A stretch of 64,000 bases of DNA from Bettongia penicillata ogilbyi. Taxonomy: Eukaryota; Chordata; Mammalia; Diprotodontia; Potoroidae. The number at the start of each line of letters is the position of its first letter. Position 1 is the first letter of the stretch. The notes under the pieces are model-generated. The model searched no databases, was not told where the DNA came from, and was given only the letters and a program-made list of their open reading frames with translations. Location: assembly GCA_023548195.1 (NCBI GenBank), contig JAJHZJ010000335.1, positions 5,686,514 to 5,750,513 of the forward strand, read 5' to 3'. The position numbers and the translations under genes are program-made. Shown here piece after piece: positions 60,811-64,000 of the stretch.

Positions 60811-62379
60811 GTTACCATGGGGGTGATGGTGCTGATAGATGATATTCCAAGTTCTTTCCTTGTCAGTGGAGTTCAGAAATGGCCCAGAAACAATACTTCT
60901 ATTACTCTTTTGTATTTAATGTTCTATGAACTATTGTACACGTGGAGAAAATAAGGACTTTTTGTAGTTGAATAACCTTGTTGGGATAGGAGTTCATCTT
61001 CTGTAAGCTCAATGGAAGTATCCTTGTTTGGTACAACCCCACTAGCAGACAGGATGACAGGGCTGATGTGCACTTCACCCTTTTTCCATCTGTTTCTTGC
61101 ACCTATAGCTCTATATTTTGAAAGCATTGTCTTCCCGTGTAGTTTGGAGTTAGGGTATTTGGTCTGGTATTTTGGTATTGGTATTAAAATAAATGGACAT
61201 TTATTTCCAAAGATGTTCTCAAGTTTTTATAGATAAGTATTATGTTTTGGTCATGACAGGCTGTAATAATGCATCAGTTTTCATACAGTCTACTTGTTGA
61301 GTTCTCAAGGATATCTTGAGGATTTGCCATCTGTCATCCATGAAAGGTAGAGAACTTTTGATATATGTAATTCTAGCTGCAAGGTCACAAGATGTGACCT
61401 TGTATTCAGTAGTTGCTACATTTTCTTAGTTTCTAGGGGCATGTTGGACAGTTTATAACAATTCCTCATGTAATCAATCTACCTTTGCCCCTGAGTCTGG
61501 GCTCCTTAATGATTAGTTCTGCTGTAATTTCTTGTGACAGTGGCTTGGTCCTCCTGAATTACCTTCCCTCTCTTTCCCTAAATCTAAACAAATGACATTG
61601 CTTTGATACTTCTTTGTCAATATCTTATTGTGTGAGTTCAGGTGGTTGTTGCCCAGGGAGAGGCTTTTGATTCCATACTTGGATTCTAACTCTTTCATAG
61701 ATTACCTCTGTCTGAAGGTAAACCATTTTCAATGATACTGGACAGATCCACTGGCATGGGCCTGGTCTCAACCTTTATCATTGTTCAGGGAAGTAATGGA
61801 GTTATTACTGTAACAGGGATGATGAAACTGGGTATGAGATCATGCCACTTCTGGTTACACATGTGCTCAGACCCTTTACTGGAGGACACACATCACCAGG
61901 GCTCTGTCCTTGGGGTTCCCTTCCCATGGTCCTGTCACTGGGGCCTGAATCAAAGCTGATAGACACTGAGCAAGAAGAGCTGCCCATTCAGTTAGCTTAA
62001 AGAGAAAAAGAGTGTACTTTCCTGTTCTCTCTTCCCCACTCATCAGCTGTGTCACTCAGGATACCCCAGTTTCCTTCAGACTTCCAAAAGGCAGTGGGAG
62101 GTGAATTCCTATACCCCCTCCCTCTACCCAGGAGCAGCTATGATACCACACACATGATAGACAGAGTATGTGCTGGTGTAGGGGAGGATCCAGATCGAAC
62201 CTGGATCTCAAATCCCCAGCTGCCTGTTCTGCCATGTTTCTTTCCCTGGGGGCAAGTGACCAAACAGACTAAACCTTTCAGCAGTTAATCCTTTCTCAGA
62301 AAAACCAAAACAAAAAACTACCACCACAAACTACCTCCAGGAGGCTGAGCTGTGCATTCCTGACTGGCCAGAAGATATG
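60811..62379. other. Unassigned; possible decayed LINE coding remnant (-)
   Basis: About 1.57 kb lacks familiar SINE or L2 sequence. On the minus strand near 61090-60920, two overlapping frames give VHISPVILSASGVVPNK and then IQLQKVLIFSTCTIVHRTLN. In that order these resemble the conserved end of some non-LTR polyproteins (VIPVVxSATGVVPK...QKAxIxxTCxIVRxxL). A frame change separates the two. Upstream, 61130-62300, I could not identify reverse transcriptase motifs, so the assignment remains weak. Confidence 0.3.
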
Positions 62380-62612
62380 AGCTTGTGCTAAGGGCTTTAC
62401 TTTAGTATCTCATTGGATCTTCACAACAACTGGGTGAGGTAGATGCTGTTATTATCCTCATTTCACAGATGAGGAAACTAAGGCAGCCAGAGGTTAAGTG
62501 ATTTGCAGTGGTTAAGTCACACAGCTAGTAAGTGTCTGAGGCCAGACTTGAACTCAGGTCTGTCTGACTCTAGGCCAAGCACTCTATCTACTGTGCTACC
62601 TAGCTACCTCTG
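62380..62612 (-). mobile_element. CORE-SINE, complete or nearly so
   Basis: Antisense MIR-like 3' part (tctcattggatcttcacaac, tattatcctcatttcacaga), core (cacacagctagtaagtgtct), and head (ctatctactgtgctacctag). Confidence 0.88.
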
Positions 62613-62689
62613 AAGTGAGAGTGAACTCTGTTCAGAAATTTAAGTTTCCTGGGAATCTTTACCTCCTGGGAAAGAGTGATCAGCTTCCA

Positions 62690-62772
62690 TCTTTTGTCTC
62701 TTTTTGTATTTTTAGTGCCAAGAACAGATGCCTGGCACATAGTAGGCACTTAATAAATGTTTATTGATTGAT
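62690..62772 (+). mobile_element. L2 LINE 3' end
   Basis: gatgcctggcacatagtagg, cttaataaatgtttattgat, ending in a GATT repeat. Confidence 0.85.
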
Positions 62773-63614
62773 TCAATGAGTTACTCAAGTAAGTGCCTTC
62801 TGTTTTCTGTATCTAGGGACTCCTCTGAGGCCTTTGTTATGGGTAACTTTTATGTTTCAAGCATCTGTGAATGTGTGCCAATGAGTATTTAGGGTAGAGG
62901 GAAGATATAAGTAGTTTTCTGACAGTGGATGCGTACTCCTTTGTCCATGGAGTAGCTTTCCCAGAAAGGCTTCTCTTTTGGGGAGACCTTAGATGTGAGT
63001 CAGTCCTAAGTTTTTGCTAAGGGGATGCCACTCTAAGTGAGCAGAGAAAGCAAGAAAGTGTGAGGAAAAAGTCTAACTCTTATTTGGAGAGGGGCGAGGC
63101 TCAGTGTCCCTTAGCCTAGAGCCTCTGGGGAAGAGGCATGTACTGAGGAGGTATGGGGGTCTTTAAATGCTATTGATCAGAGACCCCATCTGCTGGATCT
63201 CCTTGCCTCATCATTGCTAGTGATGAATGGCCCAATATAATTTGTCAGTGCCATTTAGTATCTAACAGGTATAATTTAATTTGTTTATATCTCCTAGATA
63301 TCATTAATGAGGAATTAGCATCAATTAGCTTGTTAAAAAGAATATTTTCTGAGAAGATGTAGTAGCACAAACGCATAGCCTCAGACCAGGTGCCGCTCTC
63401 CCCTCTTCCACTAAAGTCCCTGGGGATAGTGGTCTTAAACTTAAAGTGATTCTTCCCACTGTGTTTGCTTTCAGGTGTGGCCATGGAAGAGTCAAATTGT
63501 GTTTGTAGTACATGGGGTCTTGGTTCCAGGCTGGGTCAAACAGGTCATTCCTCTGGATTGGCTCTTCTCCAGACTTTCAAAGCTCACAAGGTCACAGTCT
63601 GATCTATTTTTTTC
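62773..63614. other. Unassigned sequence; other half of a dispersed pair
   Basis: Positions 63285-63365 (gcatcaattagcttgttaaa, ttctgagaagatgtag) resemble 57610-57685. Positions 63555-63610 weakly resemble 46040-46100. No gene identified. Confidence 0.35.
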
Positions 63615-63852
63615 TCTGGGAGGCAGCTCAGTGGCTCAGTGGATAAAGCAGTGAGCCTGCAGTCAGGAAGATCTGAACTCAGAACCTGCTTCAGACACTG
63701 ACTACCTGTGTGACCCTGGACAAGTCATTTAACCTGTTTGCCTTAATCCATTGGAGAAGGAAATGGCAAATCAGTCTAGTATCTTTGCCAGGAAAACCCC
63801 ATGCTATGGTCCCTAGGGTCACAAAGAGTTGGACACAACCAAATAACAACAT
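63615..63852 (+). mobile_element. Mar-1-type SINE, complete
   Basis: Sense copy from head (ggaggcagctcagtggctca, gtggataaagcagtgagc) through tgtgaccctggacaagtcat and ggagaaggaaatggcaaatc to the RTE-type tail (gggtcacaaagagttggaca, aataacaac). Confidence 0.9.
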
Positions 63853-64000
63853 TCCCTCTCCAATACACCTAAGAACAAGAAAGAAGAAACACAGTAGAGA
63901 CATAAGAACCAAAGATGCAGCAAGTGTATGACCTGGTAGGGAGATCTCTCCCCACCTTAAGCTTAGAGGAAGTCTTGCCTCTGGCCTGTGAGGAAGACAG
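63853..64000. other. Unassigned sequence at window edge
   Basis: About 150 bp, nothing recognised. Confidence 0.3.

Noticed and set aside
1..64000. Regularly spaced repeats as CRISPR arrays or bacterial operons
   Set aside because: The window is vertebrate repeat-rich DNA. The only regular array (33 bp at 33155) has no spacers.

Overview
This is vertebrate nuclear DNA, almost certainly from a marsupial (metatherian). The evidence is the repeat set: tRNA-headed CORE-SINEs of the Mar-1 type with an RTE/Bov-B-like tail, many MIR/THER and L2 copies, a Bov-B-like RTE remnant, and L1 copies with a marsupial-style ORF2 C-terminus. I cannot name the species. No host protein-coding exon, rRNA, tRNA gene or CRISPR array is supported. 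Nearly all open frames are short, many open at non-ATG codons, and the recognisable ones belong to decayed retrotransposons. The window reads as intergenic or intronic DNA.

Layout. 0-13 kb: the 5' end of an L1/HAL1 element cut by the left edge, an L1 ORF2 remnant, a long pyrimidine microsatellite, an RTE remnant, nested SINEs and L2 pieces, a GC-richer unassigned block (6.85-7.67 kb), a purine microsatellite, and an old CR1/L3-type LINE (10.9-12.6 kb). 13-23 kb: a SINE with a perfect target-site duplication, a 5'-truncated L1, a split L2, more microsatellites and an L1 endonuclease-domain remnant. 23-31 kb: two L1-derived elements that carry ORF1 but no ORF2 (HAL1 type), each with a target-site duplication. 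31-42 kb: fused L1 3' ends, 33-bp tandem arrays, a repeat-free AT-rich block (33.5-34.1 kb) that looks like a conserved noncoding element, an L2 reverse-transcriptase fragment, and an 82-bp copy of local sequence placed inside an L2. 42-49 kb: a pile of old antisense L1 fragments and a third HAL1 copy inside a SINE. 49-64 kb: mainly short L2, MIR/THER and CR1/L3 pieces plus unassigned sequence, including an old tandem duplication.

How the parts relate. The elements record a sequence of LINE systems. CR1/L3, L2 and MIR/THER are the oldest and most decayed. RTE with its Mar-1 SINE partner comes next; the two share 3'-end sequence here. L1 and HAL1 are younger, and HAL1 shares its last ~90 bp with L1, as expected of a passenger that uses L1 machinery. 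Boundaries of old repeats are estimates by eye, good to roughly 10-30 bp. Family names are from memory of consensus sequences, without a database search.
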